From positions 1 through 64,000 of the forward strand of contig NZ_JHUW01000009.1 in NCBI RefSeq assembly GCF_000619825.1: a DNA stretch of 64,000 bases, written 5' to 3'. This document shows positions 16,992-25,925 of the stretch, one piece after another. Position 1 is the stretch's first letter; each line of letters opens with the position of its first letter. The notes under the pieces are model-generated. The model was not told the DNA's origin and made no database searches. It saw only the letters and a program-made list of their open reading frames with translations. Origin of the DNA: Prevotella sp. MA2016 (GTDB taxonomy: Bacteria > Bacteroidota > Bacteroidia > Bacteroidales > Bacteroidaceae). The position numbers and the translations under genes were made by a program.

Positions 16992-17928
16992 CATTCTCCA
17001 ATTCCACAAACTCTGCCTCACCTTCTATATTGAAAGTGAGCAGAGTTCTGTTTGCAGTCACATCCAGCACACATGGTGCACCTTCGATCATTGGCATACA
17101 AGTATTACTACCAAACGGGAAACCGCAGGCTATAGGAATATCAAGATCGTTAAGGTGAGCTATCAGCATCTGCTCTACGCTACCATACTGCAAATCGAAC
17201 TTAATAGAACTGAACGAACCAAATATGATACCTTTTACGCGTTCAAAATCCAATTGTAAACGCAACATATAAAACAAGCGGTCAATATCGTGAAGCGTCT
17301 CTTCTACCTCTTCAAGAAACAGAATAATATCTTTACCAGGAGGTAAGTTAAACCGTGACCCCGCAATAGCCGAATAGCTGGAAAGGTTGCCACCGATAAG
17401 AATGCCCTCAGCATGACCGCACTGATTGTGCGAGCTACTGACAAGTCCATACTGTGGCACTTTACCGAAAAGGATATTGCGCAGCACTGAGGATGCTGGT
17501 TCCTGTTTGGCACTGATCTGATATGCCATTGGTCCGTGCAGACTCATCACACCAGCACCAGCCACAGCATACAGCAAGGTGGTAACGTCGCCATGACCAA
17601 TCAGCCATTTCGGATGCTTTCTATACATATCCTGACTGACACGATTTAGCAAGTGAATAGAACCATAACCGCCACGCGTACAGATAATGGCCTTGATGCT
17701 GTCATCTTCAAGCGCCCAAATAAGGTCGGACGCCCTTTCATTGGCAGTACCTGCATAAACATCAACATTCAAGCAGTTTGTGTGTTCGCCTATAACAGGC
17801 TGCAGCCCCCAGCTTTCAACTACGGCAGCTGCTTCCATAATAGCCTCTTGCGCCACCCAATAAGCTGGCGATATAAGAGCAACCTTATCGCCAGGTTTCA
17901 AAAATGGCGGAAGGATCATGTTTTCCAT
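16969..17928 (-). CDS. S66 LD-carboxypeptidase homologue, probably catalytically dead
   Basis: 319 residues, full length for muramoyl-tetrapeptide carboxypeptidases (LdcA), which trim the terminal D-Ala from peptidoglycan stem peptides. Family landmarks: LKPGDKVALISPA at the start, TRGGYG (84-89), GGNLSSYSAIAG and LFLEEVEE with Glu206. The nucleophile motif reads GHGDVT (111-116) where active enzymes have GxSDxT, so Gly113 replaces Ser. The catalytic His of GFPFGH is Ser274 (GFPFGSN). Only the Glu of the triad remains. It may bind peptidoglycan without cutting it. It converges on the sensor gene with overlapping ends. Confidence 0.88.
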   Translation of the reverse strand: MENMILPPFLKPGDKVALISPAYWVAQEAIMEAAAVVESWGLQPVIGEHTNCLNVDVYAGTANERASDLIWALEDDSIKAIICTRGGYGSIHLLNRVSQDMYRKHPKWLIGHGDVTTLLYAVAGAGVMSLHGPMAYQISAKQEPASSVLRNILFGKVPQYGLVSSSHNQCGHAEGILIGGNLSSYSAIAGSRFNLPPGKDIILFLEEVEETLHDIDRLFYMLRLQLDFERVKGIIFGSFSSIKFDLQYGSVEQMLIAHLNDLDIPIACGFPFGSNTCMPMIEGAPCVLDVTANRTLLTFNIEGEAEFVELENATPHLMR

Positions 17929-17974
17929 TTCGTCCTTGTTTTAGTTACCTCGTTAATAAATCAGATATCGATTG

Positions 17975-17982
17975 CAAATATA
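17975..17982 (-). promoter_or_regulatory. Possible -7 element for the LdcA-like gene
   Basis: TAtaTTTG on the minus strand lies about 47 bp upstream of the ATG at 17928. No clear TTTG partner is present 19-21 bp further upstream, so this is only a partial match. Confidence 0.45.
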
Positions 17983-18055
17983 ATTAAATTCTGTGAATAT
18001 AAGTAAGAAAAAATATTAATTAACAGTTTTCTTCTATTAAAAACGCCAAAACAGA

Positions 18056-18089
18056 TGCACACACTTGGCTAGAAAGTCAAGTGCGTGCA
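18056..18089 (-). terminator. Terminator of the esterase gene
   Basis: A 12-bp stem with one mismatch has arms at 18056-18067 and 18078-18089 and a 10-nt loop. On the minus strand it follows the esterase stop and is followed by a T-rich tract. The rest of 17929-18108 shows nothing else. Confidence 0.7.
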
Positions 18090-18108
18090 TATATAGAAGA
18101 AGCAATGC

Positions 18109-19557
18109 TTACTTTGTCGTGATGGCTGTGGCTATGATTTCTGCCATCTTTTTGGCGCCCTTCTCATTGGGGTGAATACCATCTTCCACAACCTTATCAC
18201 CATCGTTAAGCATCAGCGTGTGCAGATCGATTACCTGAAGACCATACTGCTGAGCCACTTCTTGCTGAATGGGGATAATCTCATCTGTAATCACCTTGTC
18301 ATTGATATTCCAACTAGGTTTGAATGCCGGAATAGGGGTACAAAGCAGAATCTTTGGACCTACAGGTTGCTGAGCAGCCTTCACCTTTTTCTTACCTTTC
18401 TTAGCTGGTTGAGCCAGATCTGGGCGCAGCGTCTTAATCATCTGTTCCAAATCCTGCTTAAACTCTGCACCATACTTCCAGTTCTCGGGTTTCGAGTCGT
18501 TAGTGCCAAGTTTTATCACAACCACATCGGGTTTAAATGCCAGGGCATCCTGCCAAGCCATTTCGTTCATATAAGGGAAATCGCCCTTATTCAACATCGT
18601 ACGAGCCGAAACGCCAAAGTTCTTCACCCAATAGCCATCGCCAAGGATGCCTTGCAACTGTGCAGGATAGCCATACTTAGCACGCATATCTATTCCAAAA
18701 CCATCTGTGATACTATTGCCAATGCAAGCCACACGGATAGCATTCTCCTTGGGAGCAGGAATCGACTTCAACCAATTGCCCAGGTCTTGGAGCAACTGGT
18801 CGTGATACTTAAACCAAGTACCGAACCCAAAGCCATGATCGCCCGACGGATAGATAAACAGACTACACTCATTGCCAGCATTACGCATGGCAGAATAATA
18901 CTGTATGCCGTTAGTCACCACAGGCACCAAGCGGTCATCGTTGGCACTGATGATACAGGCAGGTGGTGTGAGATGACTACGCACCGCATTCTGGGTAGAA
19001 AAGGCTTGTACCATCTGCTTATCCTTGTGCCCCTCTTCGCCCAAGAAGTTGATACACGACCACTTATGCGACACACGCTCATCCATCGAGATCACAGGAT
19101 AGAAAAGTATCGAGAAATTGGGGCGCACCTCAAAAGGCGCCATCGTTGAAATAACCGACGACAGGTGACCCCCCGCCGAGAAGCCCATGATGCCCACATC
19201 ATTAGGATTGACATGCCACACCTTGGCAGAATCGCGAACAATGCGGATACCATGCTCCACATCGCCCACGGGGATAGTACGATCACCATGAGGCAGGCGA
19301 TAGTTCACTACAAAATAAGCGATACCCTGCTGATTCAACCAGTCGGATGCCAGATAGCCCTCATGGGTATTTGAAAGCATCGAGTAGCCACCTCCAGGTA
19401 CACCAACAATGGCTCTGCCCGAAGGATTCTCCGGCAGATAACACACCATCTGAGCCTTACCGTCATCAGTCAGGTTCAGCGTAAACTTCCTTGCGGTTTG
19501 TGCCTGCATGCTCATTGCAAGCATCAACAGGCCTGTCATGAATAGTTTTCTGTTCAT
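18109..19557 (-). CDS. Two-domain esterase: alpha/beta hydrolase plus SGNH hydrolase
   Basis: 482 residues from the ATG at 19557. Starting further upstream would run through the promoter and lose the signal peptide MNRKLFMTGLLMLAMSMQAQ. Domain 1 (about 25-265) is an alpha/beta hydrolase with oxyanion motif GVPGGGYS and nucleophile GFSAGG (Ser127). Domain 2 (about 280-480) is an SGNH/GDSL hydrolase with block I IGNSITDG, block III GTND and block V DGIHPN. Such fusions deacetylate plant polysaccharides such as xylan or mannan. Secretion and the nearby glycanases support this. A Lys-rich insert (PAKKGKKKVKAAQ) lies in the SGNH domain. Confidence 0.88.
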   Translation of the reverse strand: MNRKLFMTGLLMLAMSMQAQTARKFTLNLTDDGKAQMVCYLPENPSGRAIVGVPGGGYSMLSNTHEGYLASDWLNQQGIAYFVVNYRLPHGDRTIPVGDVEHGIRIVRDSAKVWHVNPNDVGIMGFSAGGHLSSVISTMAPFEVRPNFSILFYPVISMDERVSHKWSCINFLGEEGHKDKQMVQAFSTQNAVRSHLTPPACIISANDDRLVPVVTNGIQYYSAMRNAGNECSLFIYPSGDHGFGFGTWFKYHDQLLQDLGNWLKSIPAPKENAIRVACIGNSITDGFGIDMRAKYGYPAQLQGILGDGYWVKNFGVSARTMLNKGDFPYMNEMAWQDALAFKPDVVVIKLGTNDSKPENWKYGAEFKQDLEQMIKTLRPDLAQPAKKGKKKVKAAQQPVGPKILLCTPIPAFKPSWNINDKVITDEIIPIQQEVAQQYGLQVIDLHTLMLNDGDKVVEDGIHPNEKGAKKMAEIIATAITTK

Positions 19558-19586
19558 AGTTACAGCTTTATGTATTAATTTGTGTG

Positions 19587-19618
19587 CAAAAATACAAATA
19601 TTAGTCGAGGTAAGCAAA
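19587..19618 (-). promoter_or_regulatory. Promoter of the esterase gene
   Basis: On the minus strand TTTG (19615-19618) and TAttTTTG (19587-19594) are 20 bp apart. The esterase ATG is about 30 bp downstream. It lies back-to-back with the threonine aldolase promoter. Confidence 0.7.
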
Positions 19619-19638
19619 CAATTATCAGATTTTTTATT

Positions 19639-19646
19639 TATCTTTG
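19639..19646 (+). promoter_or_regulatory. -7 element for the threonine aldolase gene
   Basis: TAtcTTTG lies 26 bp before the ATG at 19673. No TTTG is found at the expected upstream spacing, so only the -7 half is supported. Confidence 0.6.
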
Positions 19647-19672
19647 CACGCAAAATAAACTGATTACAAAAT

Positions 19673-20701
19673 ATGATATCATTTGAATGCGACTACAACA
19701 ACGGGGCTCATCCAAAAGTTTTGGAGAACCTCATTAAATATAACGATGCCAAACCAACACCTTATGGCTTCGATGAGTTCAGCGAACGTGCTAAAGAGCG
19801 CATCCGTGTAGCCTGTGGTCTGCCCGATGCTCAGATATTCTTTCTGACAGGCGGCACACAGACCAATGCCACCACCATCGACTCCATGCTGTATCAGTAT
19901 GAGGGTGTCATCTGTGTGGGCAGTGGCCATATCAATGTGCATGAGGCAGGTGCCGTGGAGTTCACCGAGCATAAGATTATCACCATCGCCGACAACAATG
20001 GCAAGATGGAGGCCGCTACACTCGACAAGTATTTGGACGACTATATGCACGATGGCAACAAAGACCACGCTGTGCATCCTGGTTTGGTTTACATCACTTT
20101 CCCCACAGAGTTCGGTACGCTCTACAGCGCTAAAGAGCTGAACGACATCTATCAGGTATGTCAGCATTACGAGATACCTCTTTATATCGATGGTGCGCGT
20201 TTGGGCTATGGTCTGATGGCAGAGGATAACGACATCACCTTACCCTATCTGGCTCGCCACTGCGACGTATTCTATATCGGTGGCACCAAGATAGGTGCAC
20301 TATGTGGTGAAGCTGTCGTGTTCACTCACCAGAATGCACATAAGCACTTCTTCTCTATCCAGAAGCAGCATGGTGCCGTGATTGCCAAAGGTGCTCTGAT
20401 TGGCTTGCAGTTTGACGCGTTGTTCACTGACGACCTCTACTTTAAGCTCTCCGAGCATGCCATCAAGATGGCGATGCGCATGAAGGAGATCTTTATCCGC
20501 AAAGATTTCAAGTTCTACGTCGATTCACCCACCAACCAACAGTTTGTGATTATCGACAACGAACAGGTTGACAAACTGGAACAGAAGATGAGGTTCACCC
20601 ACTTTGGTCAAGCCGATAAATATCACACCATCTGTAGATTTGTTACCAGTTGGGCCACTACCGAAGAAGAACTTGACGAGCTGGAAAGATTATTAGACTA
20701 A
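19673..20701 (+). CDS. ltaE: Low-specificity L-threonine aldolase family
   Basis: PLP-dependent beta-eliminating lyase-fold enzyme that cleaves L-threonine or allo-threonine to glycine and acetaldehyde. 342 residues. Motifs: FLTGGTQTNATTIDSML at the cofactor phosphate site, YIDGARLGYGLM for the PLP ring Asp, and the Schiff-base Lys in YIGGTKIGALCGEAV. It is 28 bp before the GH9-like gene on the same strand; shared transcription is possible, but no functional link is evident. Confidence 0.92.
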   Translation: MISFECDYNNGAHPKVLENLIKYNDAKPTPYGFDEFSERAKERIRVACGLPDAQIFFLTGGTQTNATTIDSMLYQYEGVICVGSGHINVHEAGAVEFTEHKIITIADNNGKMEAATLDKYLDDYMHDGNKDHAVHPGLVYITFPTEFGTLYSAKELNDIYQVCQHYEIPLYIDGARLGYGLMAEDNDITLPYLARHCDVFYIGGTKIGALCGEAVVFTHQNAHKHFFSIQKQHGAVIAKGALIGLQFDALFTDDLYFKLSEHAIKMAMRMKEIFIRKDFKFYVDSPTNQQFVIIDNEQVDKLEQKMRFTHFGQADKYHTICRFVTSWATTEEELDELERLLD

Positions 20702-20729
20702 ACTCAAAACATATACCAAACTAAAAACG

Positions 20730-23003
20730 ATGAAAAAACTATTTTCAACCCTGCTCACAGGCATGTTCCTGATAACAGCAACACCAGCTGATGCCACCAA
20801 GTTATTGGGCATCAAAGTGATCGACAAGGATTATCTGATGCTGCACTTCCGCGATGGCGAAGTACATTATCGTGATAATGGTACAGGACCGAGTGCCTAT
20901 CTTGGACACTCATTTGCCGAGGGCGACGACACCCTTCTGGTTTTCGGCGAGAGACTGAAAGTCGCCGAAGCCCAGAAGGCAGGTCTGTGGCGGCTCAGCT
21001 CGCCCGACGACAAAGCCTTCGGCCAAGCCCAGCCATTGGCAGTATGGCGAAAGTCGAAGCCTATGAATTTCGACCACACACTGACGAGCGAACTCGACCA
21101 TTGGCTATTCATCCAAATGCCCCAATCAATGAAGCAGGGATGCACCTACAAGGTAGCCATCCCCACAGGTATCGGTGCCGACAAAGCCGAAGCCTCTATA
21201 CGTTTTGATGTATGGAATAACCAGTCAGAGGCAGTCCACGTCAATATCATCGGTTATTCACCACAGGAGGCTATACATGCTGCCGATCTGTATCAGTGGT
21301 TAGGTGATGGCGGTCAGCGCGACTATAAGGCACTGGAAGGTCGCCGTGTCTGGCTCTATAATGTCAACACCAAGAAGAAACAACAGGTGGGTGTCGTGAA
21401 GTTCTGGCAGCCAGCCTCAGCTTCCTCCAAAGAAGCCGGAGGTAAAAGTCTTATCAGCACCGATGTGTGGAACATCGACTTCAGTGCCAACAAGCCTGGC
21501 TGCTACCGATTGGTAGTTGAGGATGTAGGATGCAGCATGGACTTTGAAGTGGCTGATGACATCTATTATGAACCCTATCGTTACTCAGTACGCGGTTACT
21601 ACTATATGCGCCTGGGCGAACCTATCGACACCGGACACGTGTTCCCTGCACCCCGACAGCCTCAGTTCATTCCTGAGACCGATCCAAAGGGCTTCACTGT
21701 TTACAAAACCGATTTCCACCCTTGGAGCCCCGGTTGGCGCGAGTTGCACACCGATGTCTGGGATGAGCCCCACTTCAAGCAACTCAAGCAGTCTATCTTC
21801 TGGCAACACCGTCTGCCTGGAAACCCTGTTAACACCGAGGTGAAAGGCGGCCACTCCGATGCCTTCGACTGGGATCGCCATCTGGCTCATGTCAGCAATA
21901 TCTATGATATGCTCCTGCCTTATGTCCTCTCTGGTGGGAAACTGAATGAGGATGCCCTTGGTATCCGTGAGAGTGGTAATGGTATCCCCGACCTGATCGA
22001 CGAGGCACGCAACGAGGTTGACTTCTTCCTCTCTATCCGTGACGGCGAAGCCTACTCGCAGGGTGTCACCAACCCATGCGCCGATTGGAGCGTCATGTTC
22101 CAGGCAGGCTGTACTACCATGGCTGCTTGGGCCAATTCAGCCAACTGCGCTATCTTGGCCGAGGCTTTCCGTCAGAACAAGAACGACTCATTGTGCCAAT
22201 ACTATACCGCGGAAGCCATCAAGGCCTTCCGTTTTGCTGAGCGCCAAGAGAACCAGCAGCTCGACGACCGCCAGGACATCGGTTCGATGCAGATGCGCGG
22301 TCGCGACTTCCGCCAGATGGCTGCCGCTTACCTCTATAATGTAACGGGCGACGAACAGTGGGAGAAGATCTTTGCTGAGGAGAAATACAAGGTAAGCATT
22401 GCTACGGTTTGGACAGCAGCAGCCTATATGACCTGTCCTCACACCCGCCATTATTCCGAGCTGTATCAGGACATAAAGGCCGCCATCAATGCCGAGGCCG
22501 AGAAGTATAATATCTCGCACGTACAGCAGCGCCCATCACGCCGCGCCGCCAACGATGGTCGCTGGCAGACCTCCCAGAACCTGCAACTGGTAATGCTGGC
22601 TCACTATCTGGGTGACAAAGCTAAACGCAAGCAACTGGAGCATATCATGTTTATCGAAGCTGGCTGGGCGCTCGGTCGCAACCCCGGCAATATCGTAGAG
22701 ATGACGGGACTAGGTGAGCGCCATATCACCGATGTCTATTCTACAGGACGCAACGATGGTGCCCCTGGCACTCATCCAGGTCAGACACCATTCAATGGCA
22801 CCGAAACATGGTCGCCAGGACATAACGGCGGTGATGCCCGGATCATCTTAGCCTACTGTTATCCCGACTGGAACAATGGCGGGTGGCCACGCCAGGAGTC
22901 ATATTTCAACCAGCGTTACTTCTGGGTAAATGGTGAGTTCACGCCGCGTGAAACCATGCGCGGCAAGATGGCTCTCTTAGCTTACCTCTACGCCATCAGA
23001 TAA
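20730..23003 (+). CDS. GH9-like glycoside hydrolase, secreted
   Basis: 757 residues with a signal peptide (ending TPADA, about 22). An N-terminal Ig-like domain typical of GH9 (about 23-270) precedes a large (alpha/alpha)6-type domain. The catalytic base pair appears as SDAFDWDRH, where typical GH9 has DAGD. A C-terminal Glu in RETMRGKMALLAYLY may be the general acid, but the usual GH9 signature around it is not conserved. It is probably an endo-beta-glucanase acting on cellulose, xyloglucan or similar glucans, exported to the periplasm or surface. Its 3' end shares a hairpin terminator with the opposing gene. Confidence 0.83.
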   Translation: MKKLFSTLLTGMFLITATPADATKLLGIKVIDKDYLMLHFRDGEVHYRDNGTGPSAYLGHSFAEGDDTLLVFGERLKVAEAQKAGLWRLSSPDDKAFGQAQPLAVWRKSKPMNFDHTLTSELDHWLFIQMPQSMKQGCTYKVAIPTGIGADKAEASIRFDVWNNQSEAVHVNIIGYSPQEAIHAADLYQWLGDGGQRDYKALEGRRVWLYNVNTKKKQQVGVVKFWQPASASSKEAGGKSLISTDVWNIDFSANKPGCYRLVVEDVGCSMDFEVADDIYYEPYRYSVRGYYYMRLGEPIDTGHVFPAPRQPQFIPETDPKGFTVYKTDFHPWSPGWRELHTDVWDEPHFKQLKQSIFWQHRLPGNPVNTEVKGGHSDAFDWDRHLAHVSNIYDMLLPYVLSGGKLNEDALGIRESGNGIPDLIDEARNEVDFFLSIRDGEAYSQGVTNPCADWSVMFQAGCTTMAAWANSANCAILAEAFRQNKNDSLCQYYTAEAIKAFRFAERQENQQLDDRQDIGSMQMRGRDFRQMAAAYLYNVTGDEQWEKIFAEEKYKVSIATVWTAAAYMTCPHTRHYSELYQDIKAAINAEAEKYNISHVQQRPSRRAANDGRWQTSQNLQLVMLAHYLGDKAKRKQLEHIMFIEAGWALGRNPGNIVEMTGLGERHITDVYSTGRNDGAPGTHPGQTPFNGTETWSPGHNGGDARIILAYCYPDWNNGGWPRQESYFNQRYFWVNGEFTPRETMRGKMALLAYLYAIR

Positions 23004-23040
23004 AAATAAGAATGGGAGCTCGTGGCTCCCATTCTTATTT
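23004..23040. terminator. Bidirectional terminator
   Basis: A perfect 16-bp stem (arms 23004-23019 and 23025-23040) with a 5-nt loop. It has A/T-rich ends on both sides and lies between the convergent GH9-like gene and the propeller lipoprotein gene, whose stop codon falls in the right arm. It should work on both strands. Confidence 0.9.
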
Positions 23041-24525
23041 GCGTACGCCGAAATCCTTCCTGGATTTAGCGTTGATAATCTGACTGGCCTTATGCCCATC
23101 GAAATGTGTCGGAGCGATGACAAAATCTGGCACATTATAAGAAAGGAAACGCTCACGATAGAATCGGCGTGGGTTGCGTTGTGGCAACATAAATGCCTTG
23201 CTCACAGTGCCTTTATCATCGATATGACAGAAATAAGGACGTGTATAAAGACCATCATCGCGACGCGAGCTAAACACCAGCCAGCGTGAATTGGTGCTCC
23301 AGTTATGGAAAGACTCAGTATCCTCAGAGTTAGCCTCAATCATAGGCCGACTCTGATTGGTTTTAAAGTCAAGCAGATAGAGGTCGGCCTCATGATGCCA
23401 GATACTGAACTGGCCGTAATCAGAAATTGTGTAGCAAAGATATCGGCCATCGTAAGACGGACGAGGGAAAGACACCGACTTATGAAGCGCCTCGGCATCA
23501 ACAACCACTTCTATCTTATCACCAAACTTACCTGTTTCAGGGTCGAAGTCTATCCGGCAGAGATTATAACGAATTGAGTCTAACTGATGGTTATCCTCTG
23601 GCAGTGCCCGAGCCGCACAGAAATAGAGCGAACGCCCATCGGCAGAGAACACTGGATAGGTTTCATAAATAGAGTCTTGCTTGACGAGTGGCGAAAGTAT
23701 CAGTTCATTCTTCTCCACATCATACACCTGAAGGTCGGAAGCCTCATCAAACACCTCTATCAGGTTGCGATGAGCACTATGAAACGTCTGTTTAGTCACA
23801 TTAGTAGAATAGGCCACATAACGCCCGGAAGGGTGCCAATAGGGATACACACACAAGCCCAGTGTTTGGTCTGTCTTAGTGTTATAAGCAGTGATAGGTC
23901 CGTTGCCCTTGCGCAGTAAGGTAGCACCATGAGGACCACGGATATGCAGACTCATATCTGCGGGATTAGCCCGGTTGAAGCTATGGCAATTCACACACCC
24001 CTCAAACTGGGTATTCTCAATGAGTGCATGTTCCTCGAACGTAGAGAGATCACGCTCGTAAATACCCATCTTACTCCACACTTCATGACCTGGTGCTATC
24101 AGTCGGTAGCAGATACCATAGTCGATACTGTCCGAACTGACATAGATAGAAAAGGGGCTATAGGTATGCCAGCCTTCATCATACTTAGCAGACACGGTGA
24201 CGCTCAGTGAGTCGCCACGGTTCTGTTGTAGCATTTGATGCCAGTCGTCAAGATCAAAGTCAACAGTCTCATCACCTTGTCCACGCAAACTGTTACCATG
24301 ACGGTCGGTGATGACAGCATCAACAAACAAGGCCCCTTCATCAGCCATATTAAAATTAAGGGGAGCTATATTCACAGGTATGGTCACCCCGACATAATCC
24401 GGATAGATATGAGGCAACGACACCTCCTGCTTGGCATTTTCAGGTGTCACTGTGCAAGATGCCAACATCCAACACCCAACACCCAACATCCAACACCTAA
24501 CACCTAATAATATCTTTCTCATCAT
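23035..24525 (-). CDS. Beta-propeller (PD40-like) lipoprotein with CxxCH site, copy B
   Basis: 496 residues. Lipobox MLASC (Cys24) follows a signal peptide whose core is encoded by 7-bp DNA repeats. An N-terminal beta domain (about 35-165) holds YPDYVGVTIPVNIAPLNF. Next is CVNCH at 177-181 with Met191 and His194 beyond. TolB/PD40-like blades follow (YPYWHPSGRYVAYSTN, YPVFSADGRSLYFC). CxxCH suggests covalent haem c or a metal site. It is a paralogue of the 25926-27410 protein, last in the operon, and its start overlaps the membrane-protein gene by 4 bp. Function unknown. Confidence 0.85.
   Translation of the reverse strand: MMRKILLGVRCWMLGVGCWMLASCTVTPENAKQEVSLPHIYPDYVGVTIPVNIAPLNFNMADEGALFVDAVITDRHGNSLRGQGDETVDFDLDDWHQMLQQNRGDSLSVTVSAKYDEGWHTYSPFSIYVSSDSIDYGICYRLIAPGHEVWSKMGIYERDLSTFEEHALIENTQFEGCVNCHSFNRANPADMSLHIRGPHGATLLRKGNGPITAYNTKTDQTLGLCVYPYWHPSGRYVAYSTNVTKQTFHSAHRNLIEVFDEASDLQVYDVEKNELILSPLVKQDSIYETYPVFSADGRSLYFCAARALPEDNHQLDSIRYNLCRIDFDPETGKFGDKIEVVVDAEALHKSVSFPRPSYDGRYLCYTISDYGQFSIWHHEADLYLLDFKTNQSRPMIEANSEDTESFHNWSTNSRWLVFSSRRDDGLYTRPYFCHIDDKGTVSKAFMLPQRNPRRFYRERFLSYNVPDFVIAPTHFDGHKASQIINAKSRKDFGVRK
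24462..24510. repeat. 7-bp tandem repeat encoding a signal peptide
   Basis: Seven consecutive units in perfect register: CCAACAT, CCAACAC, CCAACAC, CCAACAT, CCAACAC, CTAACAC, CTAATAA. On the minus strand three units make seven codons, so the protein reads as repeats of LGVxCWM, forming the hydrophobic core of the lipoprotein signal peptide. Confidence 0.93.
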
Positions 24526-25913
24526 TTAATGGAATGAAGTAATAATTTGGTATAGTTATCACGATCGCCTGTCAGCAAGTAGTAAGCCTTCAGATATTCA
24601 AAAGCCAAGCGATTATTGGCATTGCTCGCTACTAGTTTCTGAAGCATCTCTGCTGTAACATGATCGCCGAAGAAGAAATTCTCTTGGTAGCCCATCTGGC
24701 GCAAACGTCCGTATTCGGGATGCTTGGCTATCGCCTTCTCATCACCTAATAATGGGAGTGTCTTCGTGGCCCAATCACGATAGAAGAGTGTTTTTTGCAA
24801 GGCTAAGAGGTACTTACGTGCAACCTCATAGTTGCCGAGAATCAGATTGGTCTGCGCCAAACGTTTGTAGCAGCGTCCGCTCTTCTGGAAATCAAGAATC
24901 GCTTCTTGTGCCTCGAACACCGTGCGCTGAGCAACAGTAATCATACCTAACTGATAGAAGGCCTCGGCTGTTGGCAAAGGACTGATGGCATCGGTGCCGA
25001 CATCAGGCAACAAACCAGCAAGGCCATTCTGATTATAGGCAAAAAGATGCTCGGCCAGAAGACCATGCATACCTAACGCCAGATTCTGCACCGTCACACC
25101 AATCTGATTGTTAGGTTTCTCTTTATTGATGGTCTCAATAATACGATTCCACTGCTGATAGCGGGCCATAAAATCGTATTGCATCACCTTCTCGGCCTTG
25201 AAATTGCTATTCTTCCACACCACGTTTCCCATCACAACAGCCACCACTGCGAAAGAAATCAGTGTAACGATGGGCTTTTTCAAAGTATTGGTCCATTTAT
25301 GGAAGATGCGCACCATCAGCACAAGCATGAAAACTGACAGAGCAGCACTCCAGAGTATCACGGGGAATTCGGCAGGATAACGATAATAATGCACGCCATG
25401 CCACAACTCACTAAATGGAAGCGGAAGAGACACGGGCCCAACCAGCCAATAGAGCACTGGGATGGCTACCACTATCGCAGCGTATTGCTTCCATCCACGT
25501 GGCAGTCGGAATAATCCCCATGCTACAAGCAACGTTATCAATACTGCCCAGACACCACTCATCAGTGCATTCTCGTCAAGCAAGAACAACCAAAGCAGGA
25601 ATGAAGGCACATAACTCAATCCATAGAGCCAGCCCCAACGAGCCACGCGACACATCAGAAGCTGTACTGCTGAGAGAAGCACACCAATAATAATCGCCCC
25701 TACCCAGGCATACAGAAAAAACTGTGTACAGAACCGCCCCAGCAAGTCGGCCACGCCACCTGGCTGTTTGACGATATCCCACACATAGTTGCTATCGAAG
25801 AGAAAGAGCTGGAACTGCTCCTGATAATGGAGATGATGCGGATAGGCCAGTCCAAAGAAAAGCACTACCGCTACACCAAAAAGGAGCGTATATAATACTT
25901 GTAAGTTCTTCAT
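24522..25913 (-). CDS. Polytopic membrane protein, DUF6057-like, copy B
   Basis: 463 residues. The N-terminal half (about 5-245) has around seven hydrophobic helices with short loops. The C-terminal half is soluble and helical, TPR-like (RLAQTNLILGNYEVARKYL, FEYLKAYYLLTGDRDNY). It looks like the DUF6057-type membrane proteins of Bacteroidota, and its layout recalls the larger 27410-29149 protein. It lies between the two CxxCH propeller lipoproteins, 12 bp and -4 bp from its neighbours. A role with the lipoprotein in the cell envelope is inferred; no enzymatic motif is visible. Confidence 0.78.
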   Translation of the reverse strand: MKNLQVLYTLLFGVAVVLFFGLAYPHHLHYQEQFQLFLFDSNYVWDIVKQPGGVADLLGRFCTQFFLYAWVGAIIIGVLLSAVQLLMCRVARWGWLYGLSYVPSFLLWLFLLDENALMSGVWAVLITLLVAWGLFRLPRGWKQYAAIVVAIPVLYWLVGPVSLPLPFSELWHGVHYYRYPAEFPVILWSAALSVFMLVLMVRIFHKWTNTLKKPIVTLISFAVVAVVMGNVVWKNSNFKAEKVMQYDFMARYQQWNRIIETINKEKPNNQIGVTVQNLALGMHGLLAEHLFAYNQNGLAGLLPDVGTDAISPLPTAEAFYQLGMITVAQRTVFEAQEAILDFQKSGRCYKRLAQTNLILGNYEVARKYLLALQKTLFYRDWATKTLPLLGDEKAIAKHPEYGRLRQMGYQENFFFGDHVTAEMLQKLVASNANNRLAFEYLKAYYLLTGDRDNYTKLLLHSIK

Positions 25914-25925
25914 CTGAACACATTA

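Noticed and set aside
23092-24507. Long plus-strand open frames opposite the propeller lipoproteins and SusC/D genes
   Set aside because: Antisense shadows of well-supported genes, without start signals or family motifs.
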